This document shows positions 43,979-52,057 of a stretch of 64,000 nt of DNA, piece by piece (positions within the stretch are counted from its first letter, which is position 1; every line of letters begins with the position of its first letter). The translations under genes and the position numbers were made by a program. The notes below the pieces were generated by a model that did not search any database, had not been told where the DNA came from, and worked only from the letters and a program-made list of their open reading frames with translations. This DNA is from an uncultured Bacteroidales bacterium (GTDB lineage: Bacteria; Bacteroidota; Bacteroidia; Bacteroidales; UBA932), in the NCBI GenBank assembly GCA_944326265.1, contig CALVDE010000018.1:99147-163146 (forward strand). Direction: 5' to 3'.

Positions 43979-44902
43979 ATGGAAGGCACAGGTAAGAAAG
44001 CGGCTCTCGTGCTGGCCAGCGGAGGGTCACGCGGCCTGGCCCATATAGGTGCGATAGAGGTCCTGGAGGAGCGTGGTTTTCATATCACCTCGGTCTCCGG
44101 GGCCTCTATGGGTGCCTTGGTGGGGGGAATCTATGCTGCCGGCGGTCTGGAAGCCTTCAAGGAATGGATGAAGACAGTCGACAGGATGAAGGTTTTCAAT
44201 CTGATGGACTTTACCATAGGTAACGGAGGGTTTGTCAAGGGGGAGAAGGTGATTGACGAGCTGAAGTCCATAATTCCGGACCGTATGATCGAGGACCTGC
44301 CCATACCTTTTACGGCGGTGGCTACGGATATCCTCCACCGTAAGGAAGTGGTTTTCGACCGGGGCAGCCTTTACGATGCCATCCGTTCCTCCATATCCCT
44401 GCCGTCGGTGTTCACGCCTAACAGGATAGGGGACATGCTCCTGATAGACGGAGGAGTGGTCAATCCGGTGCCGGTCAACAGGGTGCAGAGAACTGCCGGG
44501 GATATTCTGGTCGCCGTCGACTTGAACGGGCCTTTTGAGGAAAAGGAGGAGGACGATGAGCCGGAGCGCAGGAAAGGCCGTATGCGCCAGAGGCTGGAGC
44601 AGATAGTGGATACGGTCATTGACAAGGTCCGGAAGGAGGAGGTGGACAGGGAGCTTAGGGCCGGCAGGGACGAAGAAAAGGAGGAAGACGACAGCGGTAT
44701 GGGCATCGTGTCCATCCTGAACCAGTCCTCCGGCATGATGATTCAGACCAATGCCGATCTTACTCTGAAACTGTATCCTCCTGACGTACTGGTACGCATA
44801 GCCAAGAACGCATACAGCACCATGGAGTTCTACAAGTATGACGAGATAGTCGCTCTCGGCAGGCAGAAAATGGAGGCCGCCCTTGACGCAGCCGGCTTCT
44901 GA
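43979..44902 (+). CDS. patatin-like phospholipase (RssA type)
   Basis: The 307-residue cytoplasmic protein has a Ser-Asp dyad hydrolase of the patatin fold: LASGGSRGLAHIGAIEVLEE oxyanion loop, nucleophile Ser43 in VSGASMGALVGG and Asp in LLIDGGVVNPVPV. An acidic/basic helical insert (about 180-230: EEKEEDDEPERRKGRMRQRLEQ) is unusual for the family. These proteins hydrolyse phospholipids or lysophospholipids, but the substrate here is unknown. It begins 4 bases after the secreted protein gene, so it probably belongs to that operon, and its terminator follows. Confidence 0.9.
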   Translation: MEGTGKKAALVLASGGSRGLAHIGAIEVLEERGFHITSVSGASMGALVGGIYAAGGLEAFKEWMKTVDRMKVFNLMDFTIGNGGFVKGEKVIDELKSIIPDRMIEDLPIPFTAVATDILHRKEVVFDRGSLYDAIRSSISLPSVFTPNRIGDMLLIDGGVVNPVPVNRVQRTAGDILVAVDLNGPFEEKEEDDEPERRKGRMRQRLEQIVDTVIDKVRKEEVDRELRAGRDEEKEEDDSGMGIVSILNQSSGMMIQTNADLTLKLYPPDVLVRIAKNAYSTMEFYKYDEIVALGRQKMEAALDAAGF

Positions 44903-44930
44903 TCTGGGTGTCTTTACGAACCGCATTAAG

Positions 44931-44972
44931 AAAAACAGGCTGTCCCGGAATCCCGGAACAGCCTGTTTCCTT
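44931..44972. terminator. bidirectional terminator between patatin gene and carboxyltransferase gene
   Basis: AAACAGGCTGT (44933-44943) pairs with ACAGCCTGTTT (44958-44968). T-rich ends are present on both strands (TTTCCTTT on plus, TTTTTCTT on minus), so it can end both convergent transcripts. Confidence 0.85.
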
Positions 44973-44989
44973 TACAGCATTATAGTTGA

Positions 44990-46771
44990 TTACTCGATAA
45001 ATCCGAGTATCTGGTTTATCTCGACATTGGAGTTGTGCCTTGCATCGATCTGTATGATCTTTCCGGCGGCGGGAGCATATACGGGCTCGATGCCGTAGTA
45101 GGTCTGGATATAGCATACAGGTGCGTGTTCCTCGAATCTGGTGCCGATGGCCGGAGCTGTGCTGTCGTCGGATACATTGTACCTCCAGATGAGCTTGCCC
45201 TTGGCGACAGCCTGGATGGGCATGGCCTTGGGATGCTCTGCCATTACCTTCTCCGCGTCGAATGCGGGCACTTCCACGACCTGACGGGTGACGATCTTCG
45301 GGGCGCCGGCCTTCTCGCGGGCGGCCTCAAGCTCCTTGTTGAAACGCTCCTTGGCCACTCCGCTCTTGTAGTCGCGGTACTGACGCTCGTGCATGGCGAA
45401 CTCGAAGAGCTCCTCGTCGTCCTGGCCCCTGTCCCAGCCTTCCTTCTTCATCTCCTCGATGAAATGAGGCAGCTCGTCGGGGAAGGCATCCTGAGGATTG
45501 CCTGTGTAGAACTCCAGACCTTTCTCCTTGACGATGTCGAGGATCTCGGGAGCCAGGGGACCGGGCAGCTTGCCGGTCTTGCCGAGGATCATGTTCATGG
45601 TGTCCTTGTCTATCGTCTTCCATCTGGGCTCGCCCTTGAGGGTGTGCATCAGGTTCATCAGGGCCGTGTTCTTCACGTACTGGCTGAAAGGGGTTACGAG
45701 AGGGGGATAGCCGAGCTTGGGCCATACGTACTCGACCTCCTGGAAGAGCATCACCATCAGTTCGTTGAGGGAGACTTCCTTCTTGCCCTGGTTGCGCAGG
45801 GACATGTTGATCGCGCTCTGGAAGCCCTTGAGGTCGGCCATCATGGAGCCCATCATGCCGCCGGGCAGGCCGCAGCCCACCAGAAGCGAGGAGCTGATGT
45901 AATTGTTAGGCTCGATGAACATGCCCAGGAAATCGTCGATGAAGGTCTGGGTCAGACGGCGGGCCTCCATGTAGGCATCCATGTTGATGTCCTTGACCAT
46001 GAATCCGGCATCCTTGAGCATGGCCTGGATGGTAATCACGTCGGGATGAATCTTGCCCCATGACAGAGGCTCCATCGCCACGTCCAGATAGTCAGCGCCG
46101 GCGCGGGCCACCTCCAGCATGGAGGCTACCGAGAAACCGGGGCCGGAATGGCCGTGATACTGTACTATGATATGGGGATATTTGTCCTTGATGCTCTTGG
46201 TCAGACGGCCCAGGAAAGCGGGGCGGCCGATGCCGGCCATATCCTTGAGGCAGATCTCGTCGCAGCCGTACTCCACCACCTTGTCCACTATGTCCATGTA
46301 GTACTCGACGGTGTGGATGGGGGAGTAGGTGATGCTGAGGGCCACCTGGGAGATCATGCCGCCCTCCTTGGCGAGGATGACTGAGTCCTTGAGGTTGCGG
46401 TGGTCGTTGAGGCCGCAGAACGAGCGGGAGATGTTGGTGCCCTGCTTGGCCTTGACCTTGTACATAAGTCCCCTGACATCTCTAGGCACGGGGTTCATGC
46501 GGAGAGCATTGAGACCTCTTTCCAGCATGTGGGTCTGGATGCCTACTTTGTTAAAGGGTGCCGTCCAGGCTCTTACTGCCTTGTTGGGATTCTCTCCGAA
46601 GAGGAGGTTCACCTGCTCGAAAGCTCCGCCGTTTGTCTCGACTCTGTCGAAGCAACCCATCTCTATGATTACAGGCGCAATCTGCACCAGTTGGTCAACC
46701 CTGGGGACATATTTTCCTGAGGATTGCCACATATCCCTGTAAACCAGGGAGAATTTTATTTCACGTGCCAT
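44990..46771 (-). CDS. pyruvate/oxaloacetate carboxyltransferase with degenerate biotinyl domain
   Basis: The 593-residue protein matches the carboxyltransferase/pyruvate carboxylase subunit B fold: the TIM barrel (EIKFSLVYRDMWQSSGKYVPRVDQLVQIAPVI), the metal and substrate segment (LKDMAGIGRPAFLGRLTKSI, YHGHSGPGFSVASMLEV), the catalytic VQYHGHSG, and the conserved carboxylase helical domain (about 320-480, including YPPLVTPFSQYVKNTALMN). The C-terminal stretch aligns with a biotinyl domain, CYIQTYYGIEPVYAPAAGKI (553-572), but where AMKM would sit it has TYYG (557-560). No biotin-accepting lysine is present. A separate biotin carrier must be assumed; none is encoded next to it. Confidence 0.85.
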   Translation of the reverse strand: MAREIKFSLVYRDMWQSSGKYVPRVDQLVQIAPVIIEMGCFDRVETNGGAFEQVNLLFGENPNKAVRAWTAPFNKVGIQTHMLERGLNALRMNPVPRDVRGLMYKVKAKQGTNISRSFCGLNDHRNLKDSVILAKEGGMISQVALSITYSPIHTVEYYMDIVDKVVEYGCDEICLKDMAGIGRPAFLGRLTKSIKDKYPHIIVQYHGHSGPGFSVASMLEVARAGADYLDVAMEPLSWGKIHPDVITIQAMLKDAGFMVKDINMDAYMEARRLTQTFIDDFLGMFIEPNNYISSSLLVGCGLPGGMMGSMMADLKGFQSAINMSLRNQGKKEVSLNELMVMLFQEVEYVWPKLGYPPLVTPFSQYVKNTALMNLMHTLKGEPRWKTIDKDTMNMILGKTGKLPGPLAPEILDIVKEKGLEFYTGNPQDAFPDELPHFIEEMKKEGWDRGQDDEELFEFAMHERQYRDYKSGVAKERFNKELEAAREKAGAPKIVTRQVVEVPAFDAEKVMAEHPKAMPIQAVAKGKLIWRYNVSDDSTAPAIGTRFEEHAPVCYIQTYYGIEPVYAPAAGKIIQIDARHNSNVEINQILGFIE

Positions 46772-46814
46772 GAATGGTTAGTTAGTGTTTGTTGAAATCG
46801 TTAAAAATTTTCTT

Positions 46815-46844
46815 CAAATATAGAAAATTTGTGTGAATAAGAAA
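46815..46844 (-). promoter_or_regulatory. promoter of the carboxyltransferase gene
   Basis: On the minus strand TATATTTG (46822-46815) is preceded 18 bases upstream by TTTC (46844-46841), a near-consensus -33. It overlaps the -33 of the divergent tRNA-His promoter. Confidence 0.6.
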
Positions 46845-46860
46845 AGTATTCTTATATTTG
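46828..46860 (+). promoter_or_regulatory. promoter of tRNA-His
   Basis: TTTG (46828-46831) and TATATTTG (46853-46860) are 21 bases apart. The discriminator continues CACTCCC, close to the CAGTCCC seen upstream of rpsO. The leader is about 15 bases. Confidence 0.85.
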
Positions 46861-46883
46861 CACTCCCTTTCGGGGGAATAAAT

Positions 46884-46958
46884 GGTGGATGTAGCTCAGT
46901 TGGTTAGAGCATTGGTTTGTGGCACCAAGGGTCGTGGGTTCGAGTCCCATCTTCCACC
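46884..46958 (+). tRNA. tRNA-His (anticodon GTG)
   Basis: G-1 pairs with C73, the mark of tRNA-His. The acceptor stem from G1 has one T-T mismatch at position 6/67. D arm GCTCAGTTGGTTAGAGC, anticodon stem TTGGT/ACCAA with loop TTGTGGC (GTG at 46919-46921), T stem GTGGG/CCCAT and TTCGAGT loop. The acceptor ends with C at 46958; CCA is not encoded. The convergent glycosyltransferase stop starts at 46959. Confidence 0.94.
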
Positions 46959-47969
46959 CTATCTTACTAAATCTGTGATTTTCTTGCAGATAATTTCAGG
47001 ATTAAGATTTTTCATACAGTCAAAATGTCCCAGCGGACATTCGGGTGTCCCTGCTATGGAGCAGGGCTGACAGGGCAGATGAAGACATACTGCGTCTTCC
47101 TCTGTCTGTCTCCATCCGATGAATCCGCACTGGACGGTGGTGCCTCCCCAGACGGAGAGCACTCTGGTGCCGGCCAGCGAGGCCAGATGCATGTTGGCTG
47201 AGTCCATCGACACCATCAGGTCCAGGCTGCTCATGAGCTCCAGCTCACGGTCTATGGTCAGCGTACCGGCCACCGCTGTCACGCCGGGATATCTCTCCTC
47301 CCATTCTTTCAGGAGCTCCGCTTCCCGGCCCCTGCTTCCGAAAAGGAAGACACTCATGCCTTCTCCGGAAAGGGTCCCGACGACTTTCTCCATCATCTGG
47401 AGCGGGTATGTCTTTGTGAAATATCTGGCGAACGGCGCGATGCCGATTCTCCGTTCCGGGCCGGTGCCTTTCTTTCTCTCCGGGAAGAGGGATGTGAAAT
47501 GCACCCCGGCGGGAAGTCCCAGACGCTGCAGGACATCGAAGTACCTGAGGATGAAACTGCGCTGCGGCGAGGTCTCCTTGCCTTGCAGGCGGGTCAGTCT
47601 CCGGCGGTCTTTCCTTTTCTTGCGGACGATGCCTACGGAGTGTCCGCAAAGCAGGAAGGACAGGTCCACGATCCATGACCTGAATACGTTGTGGAAGTCA
47701 GCCACGGTGCAGGCTCCGCTCCGGTGCGCGTCCCTGACGAGCCGTATGAGACCCGGAAGCCCCCTGTGCCTGCCGCGGGGGTCGGCGGTGATGAACGAGA
47801 CGTTGGCCGGCCGGTCCAGGAATATTTTCTGGAAGAATCCCTGTGTGAGCACTTTTACCTCCCAGTCAGGGTACTGCCTGGCAAAGGAGTAGATGACCGG
47901 GACAGTCATGGCGACATCTCCCAGGGCGGACATCCTTATGACGAGCAATGTGTTTTTCCTGCTGCGCAT
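46959..47969 (-). CDS. glycosyltransferase family 9 (heptosyltransferase-like)
   Basis: The 336-residue protein begins MRSRKNTLLVIRMSALGDVAMTVP, the family 9 signature in which the ALGDVAMT motif binds substrate, and ends with the nucleotide-sugar part (SMDSANMHLASLAGTRVLSVWGGTT). These enzymes add heptose (ADP-L-glycero-D-manno-heptose) or a related sugar to the LPS core. It is transcribed right after kdsB with a 3-base gap, so it belongs to a Kdo/LPS core operon. Its stop touches the end of tRNA-His. Confidence 0.92.
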   Translation of the reverse strand: MRSRKNTLLVIRMSALGDVAMTVPVIYSFARQYPDWEVKVLTQGFFQKIFLDRPANVSFITADPRGRHRGLPGLIRLVRDAHRSGACTVADFHNVFRSWIVDLSFLLCGHSVGIVRKKRKDRRRLTRLQGKETSPQRSFILRYFDVLQRLGLPAGVHFTSLFPERKKGTGPERRIGIAPFARYFTKTYPLQMMEKVVGTLSGEGMSVFLFGSRGREAELLKEWEERYPGVTAVAGTLTIDRELELMSSLDLMVSMDSANMHLASLAGTRVLSVWGGTTVQCGFIGWRQTEEDAVCLHLPCQPCSIAGTPECPLGHFDCMKNLNPEIICKKITDLVR

Positions 47970-47972
47970 CTG

Positions 47973-48707
47973 CTACCGGAGTGTGCTTTCCCTGAGGTAT
48001 TTCTCCACGCCCTCTATGTCCTTGCGGGTATCGACGGAGAGTGACTTGCAGTGGCAGTTGTAGTAGTATATGGGGACATGGTTCTCGATGAAGCGGAAGG
48101 AGTCGTTCTCTTCGATCTTCTCTATCGGACCGCGCGGAGTGTCGTGGTAGAATTCCAGGGCTTTCCGGGTAAATGCTCCTACTCCTACGAACTTGTGGTA
48201 CACGTAGTCCATGTTGCCTTTGGGGTAGGGGATGGGGCTTCTGGAGATGAACAGGCAGCGGTCGTCCGATGCGGTGACAATCTTGAGATTGGTGCTGTCA
48301 ACCACTTCCACCGGATCGCTGAAGTCCGTCATGAGGTTGGATACGAAGAGGGTGTCCGGATCAAGGCCGTCCGGAATACACTGTACGATGGCTTCCTTGG
48401 TGAGCAGGGGCTCGTCTCCGTTGACCATGACGTACAGGTCCGCGTCAATCCGGGAGGACACTTCGTACAGCCGTCCGGTGGCCGTGTCGTGGTCGGGGGA
48501 AGTCATGACGACGGGGGCTCCGAATGCCTCGGCCGCCTCCTTGATGCGGTCGCTGTCTGTGGCGACATATACCTGGTCGAACTGTTCTACTTCCCGGCAG
48601 TGCTCATATACCCACTGCAGCATGGGTTTTCCGCAGATAAGGGCGAGGGGTTTCTCAAAGAATCTCGATGAGCCGGCCCGGGCCGGGATGACGCATATTA
48701 TCTTCAT
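47973..48707 (-). CDS. kdsB: 3-deoxy-manno-octulosonate cytidylyltransferase
   Basis: KdsB activates Kdo as CMP-Kdo for LPS assembly. I place the start at 48707 (MKIICVIPARAGSSRFFEKPLA), as the longer frame adds non-family residues. The 244-residue protein has the nucleotide-binding signature IPARAGSSRFFEKPL, then VYVATDSDRIKE, the SPDHDTATGRLYEV motif and YVMVNGDEPLL. Length matches the family (about 245-250). It lies between kdtA and the glycosyltransferase gene with a 3-base gap to the latter. Confidence 0.93.
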   Translation of the reverse strand: MKIICVIPARAGSSRFFEKPLALICGKPMLQWVYEHCREVEQFDQVYVATDSDRIKEAAEAFGAPVVMTSPDHDTATGRLYEVSSRIDADLYVMVNGDEPLLTKEAIVQCIPDGLDPDTLFVSNLMTDFSDPVEVVDSTNLKIVTASDDRCLFISRSPIPYPKGNMDYVYHKFVGVGAFTRKALEFYHDTPRGPIEKIEENDSFRFIENHVPIYYYNCHCKSLSVDTRKDIEGVEKYLRESTLR

Positions 48708-48781
48708 AATGACGGTACTTAAGGATGAATACTGTAAAAACAATGCAATATACGAATTTTATGGATACGGTAAACAGTTTC

Positions 48782-50041
48782 TTATTGCCCGAGAAGTTCC
48801 GCTATCGTTCCGGCTGCCCCGCATTTGCCGGCGGTGTAGGCTGTGGCCGAGGTGCGGATGGATGAGAGCAGTTCCGTGTCGTCCTTGAGAGGTCTGAACC
48901 ACCCGATGATGTCCTCAGGTGTCCTGACCACCTGTCCGAGTCCGAGGCTGATGAGCTCTCCGGGAACCGTCTTGCGCTCGATCATGGGACCGAAGCTGAC
49001 AGGCAGGCCGTATACGGTGGCCTCTATCACGTTGTGCAGCAGGGGGGTGAATCCTCCGCCCACGTATGCCCACCGGGCGTAGCGGTACAGGTATGCCAGT
49101 GCGCCTACAAAGTCCACGATAAGGGTCTGTGTGTCTTTGAAATCCTGATCCGGCGCGCATTCCGAGTATCTGACTGCCTTTCCGTCCAGTCTCAGGGTGA
49201 TGCTGCTTATGACCTCCGGAGATATCTCGTGAGGAACTATCAGGAACTTTATGTCCGGATTGCGGTTGGCCAGGGTGGTGGCCAGTATGGTGTCGTTGAT
49301 GTCGCTGGTGCTGCCGGCTATGAACACACGTCCGTCCGCCGAGGCCGTGAAACGCTCTATCAGAGGATTGCTGTACGGTGTGGCTGCGGCTGCCGCCACG
49401 TTGTCGAAGAGCGGGTCGCCTGTTACGGCGGCGCCCGTGAATCCCAGGCTTTCCAGGTTGGAACGGGATTCTTCGTTGAGCACGGTTATGGTCCTGTAGG
49501 TGCGCAGAGCCTTCCGGTAAGGTGCGCCGTACCATCTGAAGAACGGTGCGCGGCGGGTGATTACGGCTGATATCAGGAATGTGGGGATGGAACGCATCCT
49601 GAGCTGTTCCAGATAGTTGAGCCAGTATTCGGATATTATGAACACCGCTTTGTCAGGCTGGATGATGTCTAGGAATGCCCTGGCGTTGCGGCGTGTGTCC
49701 AGCGGAAGATAGAACACGCAGTCTATGCCGTCGTGCCTGTCTTTCAGAGCCTCGTATCCGGTGGGTGAGAAAAATGTCAGCACGATCCGGTGCTGTCCTT
49801 TCTCCGCGAGATGCCTGATGACGGGCCTTGCGACTCCGTACTCGCCCAGGGAGGCGGCGTGAATCCATATTACCGGTTTTTCTCCTTTCTCTCCGAATCT
49901 CTCCTGTATGTTCCGTAGTATGTGTCTCTGGCCCTCTGCGAATTTCCTGAGCTTGCTGTTTTTCAGCGGCAGTCCGAGTCTGGCGGTGAGCAGTGCCAGA
50001 AGTCGGCCAAGGGACAGAGCGGCATCGTATATAGGATTCAT
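48782..50041 (-). CDS. kdtA: 3-deoxy-D-manno-octulosonic acid transferase
   Basis: KdtA (WaaA) adds Kdo to lipid A. The start at 50041 (MNPIYDAALSLGRLLALLTA) supplies the expected N-terminal membrane anchor; the open frame further left overlaps the divergent histidine kinase gene and carries no family sequence. The 419-residue protein shows WIHAASLGEYGVARPVI with catalytic Glu, the GDPLFDN loop, FIAGSTSDINDTIL, and VGGGFTPLLHNVIEATVYGLPVSFGP. It leads the LPS core set kdtA-kdsB-glycosyltransferase 9. A -7 box (TATCTTTG) lies 32 bases upstream. Confidence 0.95.
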   Translation of the reverse strand: MNPIYDAALSLGRLLALLTARLGLPLKNSKLRKFAEGQRHILRNIQERFGEKGEKPVIWIHAASLGEYGVARPVIRHLAEKGQHRIVLTFFSPTGYEALKDRHDGIDCVFYLPLDTRRNARAFLDIIQPDKAVFIISEYWLNYLEQLRMRSIPTFLISAVITRRAPFFRWYGAPYRKALRTYRTITVLNEESRSNLESLGFTGAAVTGDPLFDNVAAAAATPYSNPLIERFTASADGRVFIAGSTSDINDTILATTLANRNPDIKFLIVPHEISPEVISSITLRLDGKAVRYSECAPDQDFKDTQTLIVDFVGALAYLYRYARWAYVGGGFTPLLHNVIEATVYGLPVSFGPMIERKTVPGELISLGLGQVVRTPEDIIGWFRPLKDDTELLSSIRTSATAYTAGKCGAAGTIAELLGQ

Positions 50042-50072
50042 TTTCAAATGCGGTGCAAGTTGTTTCAGGCCG

Positions 50073-50110
50073 CAAAGATATAATAATATGACATCTTTTT
50101 GTATATTTAC
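50073..50110. promoter_or_regulatory. divergent promoters of kdtA (minus) and lytS-type gene (plus)
   Basis: On the minus strand TATCTTTG (50080-50073) is a perfect -7 box for kdtA. On the plus strand TATATTTA (50103-50110) is a near-match -7 box for the sensor kinase gene, whose chosen ATG is at 50126. The region between is AT-rich; clear -33 elements are lacking. Confidence 0.55.
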
Positions 50111-50125
50111 AATCCGAAAAATGCC

Positions 50126-51175
50126 ATGCAGACCGACAAGACACCGACGAAGCCTGTTAAGATAATTACATTCAGGAAGATAGTCATATATACGTTTCTG
50201 GTGGAAATGTATAATGTGATAATCATGCTGCTGGAGATAATTCTCCATACGGAATCGGCGGTCAAGGGTGCCGGTTTCCTGGAGGTGGTGTCGATGTTTG
50301 TCTACACGATTATTCCGGACCTGGTCATTGTCTTCAATGTTTTCATGATTGTGTTCTACGGCCCGGCGAGGAGCCGTCTGCTTCAGTCCAGGATGCCCTG
50401 CAAGGTGATATCGGACGTGATTCTCTCCCTGGCGGTGGCGTTTGTGGTCTACAAGCTCTTTCATCTCATCCTGCAGCAGTTCAATCCCGTGCTCAAAATC
50501 AACTGGAACGAGGCGTTCGTCAACGTGACTCTGATACTGCTGATCGTCGAGATCATATACTACGCCCTGTATTTCCGGGCTACGGTAAAGCAGGTGGAGG
50601 AGGCCAGGAGTGAGGCCCTGCAGTACCGCTACAACGTCCTCAAGGCTCAGGTCAATCCTCATTTTCTGTTCAACTCCCTGAATATCCTCTCCTCGCTTGT
50701 GTCCATCGACGTGCGCAAGTCCGAGGAGTTCATCGCCGCTCTTTCCGGTATGTACCGCTATGTGATAGATTCACAGGACAGAAGCCTGGTTCCGCTCAGC
50801 GAGGAGCTGGACAGTCTGAAGTGCTATGTCTCGATACTCAAGATGCGCTACTGCAACCAGCTGGAGGTAAGTATGTCCGGACAGGAGAATGCGGAGGGAA
50901 AGAAGATTGTGCCGATGACCATGCAGCTGCTCATAGAGAATGTTACAAAGCACAATGTGGTGTCTACCAAATATCCGATGCTTGTCACGGTGGAGATCTC
51001 TCCGCAGTATGTCTCGGTGAGCAATCCGGTCCGCAGACGCAATGCGGACAACGGCGGGGCCGGCGGCTCCGGGGTCGGGCTGCGGTATATCTCCGAGCAG
51101 TACAGACTCAACGGCAAGGAGGTCGGCGTGTCGGATGAGGGAGATGTTTTCACGGTGCGTATACCCTATATATAA
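50126..51175 (+). CDS. LytS/YehU-type membrane sensor histidine kinase
   Basis: I choose the ATG at 50126, since the upstream Met at 50099 lies before the predicted promoter -7 box. The 349-residue product has four hydrophobic segments (about 20-40, 60-90, 105-125, 145-165), then a coiled region and the His_kinase domain with the phospho-acceptor His in QVNPHFLFNSLNIL, ending with a degenerate HATPase_c part (IVPMTMQLLIENVTKHNVV). This is the LytS/YehU class, paired with a LytTR response regulator 13 bases downstream. It probably senses a membrane or envelope signal; no ligand can be named. Confidence 0.88.
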   Translation: MQTDKTPTKPVKIITFRKIVIYTFLVEMYNVIIMLLEIILHTESAVKGAGFLEVVSMFVYTIIPDLVIVFNVFMIVFYGPARSRLLQSRMPCKVISDVILSLAVAFVVYKLFHLILQQFNPVLKINWNEAFVNVTLILLIVEIIYYALYFRATVKQVEEARSEALQYRYNVLKAQVNPHFLFNSLNILSSLVSIDVRKSEEFIAALSGMYRYVIDSQDRSLVPLSEELDSLKCYVSILKMRYCNQLEVSMSGQENAEGKKIVPMTMQLLIENVTKHNVVSTKYPMLVTVEISPQYVSVSNPVRRRNADNGGAGGSGVGLRYISEQYRLNGKEVGVSDEGDVFTVRIPYI

Positions 51176-51188
51176 TATATAATAAGCG

Positions 51189-51947
51189 ATGATTAAGTAT
51201 CTGGTCATAGAGAACGAGTATTTTGCCAGCATGAACCTCATCAAGCTGGTCTCCGCAGCCAGGGCTGACTACAAGCCGGCTTTCTGCGTGGAATCAGTGG
51301 AGGATGCCGTGGAGCTGCTGCGCACCAGACCGGACATAGATCTGATATTCATGGATGTCGAGCTGGTGGACGGGAACTGTTTCGATGTAATCAAACAGGT
51401 GCGGATAGAGGTTCCGGTCATTTTCACGACGGCATACAGCGACTTCGCCATCAAGGCGTTCCAGGTGGACAGCGTGGACTATCTTCTGAAGCCCCTGACC
51501 AGGGAGGCTGTCGAGAAAGCTCTGTGCAAATTCGAGAGGCTGCGTCTGTCGTCCCGTCAGGAGGCTGCTCAGCCGCTCCGTCAGGACAGGCACAGGAACA
51601 GGATTCTCATCAGCGAGGGAGACAATTATTTCTATATTCCCAGTGACGACATAGCGGTGGTGCGCAGCGAGGACAAATATGTGTTCGTGCATACGTTCTC
51701 CGGGAAGAAGCATATAACGGGCTGCGCCAATCTCAATGTCATGGAGGAGGAGCTGAGTTCCGAGCAGTTCTTCCGTATATCCAGAGGGCTCATCGTCAAT
51801 ATCCGGGCCATAGTGTCGGTGAGAAAATATTTCAAGGGCCGTCTTAAGGTGTCCGTTTCGGTTGATGGTGGTGGCCCGCAGGATGTGGTGGTCAGTGCCG
51901 CCCGCAGGGAAGACTTTCTGAAATGGCTGGACGGCTATCCGCTTTAG
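51189..51947 (+). CDS. LytTR-family response regulator
   Basis: The 252-residue protein has a receiver domain (residues 1 to about 120; phospho-acceptor Asp in LIFMDVELVDGN, conserved Thr/Lys in FTTAYSDFAIKAFQVDSVDYLLKPL) and a LytTR DNA-binding domain (about 145-248; VVRSEDKYVFVHTFSG, FFRISRGLIVNIRAIVSVRKYFKGRLKV). It is the partner of the upstream sensor kinase. Targets are unknown; the Kdo genes diverge from this pair and would be natural candidates. Confidence 0.93.
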   Translation: MIKYLVIENEYFASMNLIKLVSAARADYKPAFCVESVEDAVELLRTRPDIDLIFMDVELVDGNCFDVIKQVRIEVPVIFTTAYSDFAIKAFQVDSVDYLLKPLTREAVEKALCKFERLRLSSRQEAAQPLRQDRHRNRILISEGDNYFYIPSDDIAVVRSEDKYVFVHTFSGKKHITGCANLNVMEEELSSEQFFRISRGLIVNIRAIVSVRKYFKGRLKVSVSVDGGGPQDVVVSAARREDFLKWLDGYPL

Positions 51948-52022
51948 TCCTGCCGTGTACCATTTTATACCGCTGATATCCCGATTCGTCCTTTTTATGT
52001 AGGCAGTTTATTTGGATTGACT

Positions 52023-52030
52023 TATCTTTG
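52023..52030 (+). promoter_or_regulatory. -7 box of the Ig-like lipoprotein gene
   Basis: TATCTTTG followed by AATAATTG lies 28 bases before the ATG at 52058. The -33 region is poor. Leader is about 20 bases. Confidence 0.6.
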
Positions 52031-52057
52031 AATAATTGTTAACCAAAATATTTGTCT

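Noticed and set aside
50042..50662. N-terminal extension of the kdtA reading frame
   Set aside because: Family sequence begins exactly at MNPIYDAAL (50041); the rest lies over the divergent histidine kinase gene and lacks motifs.
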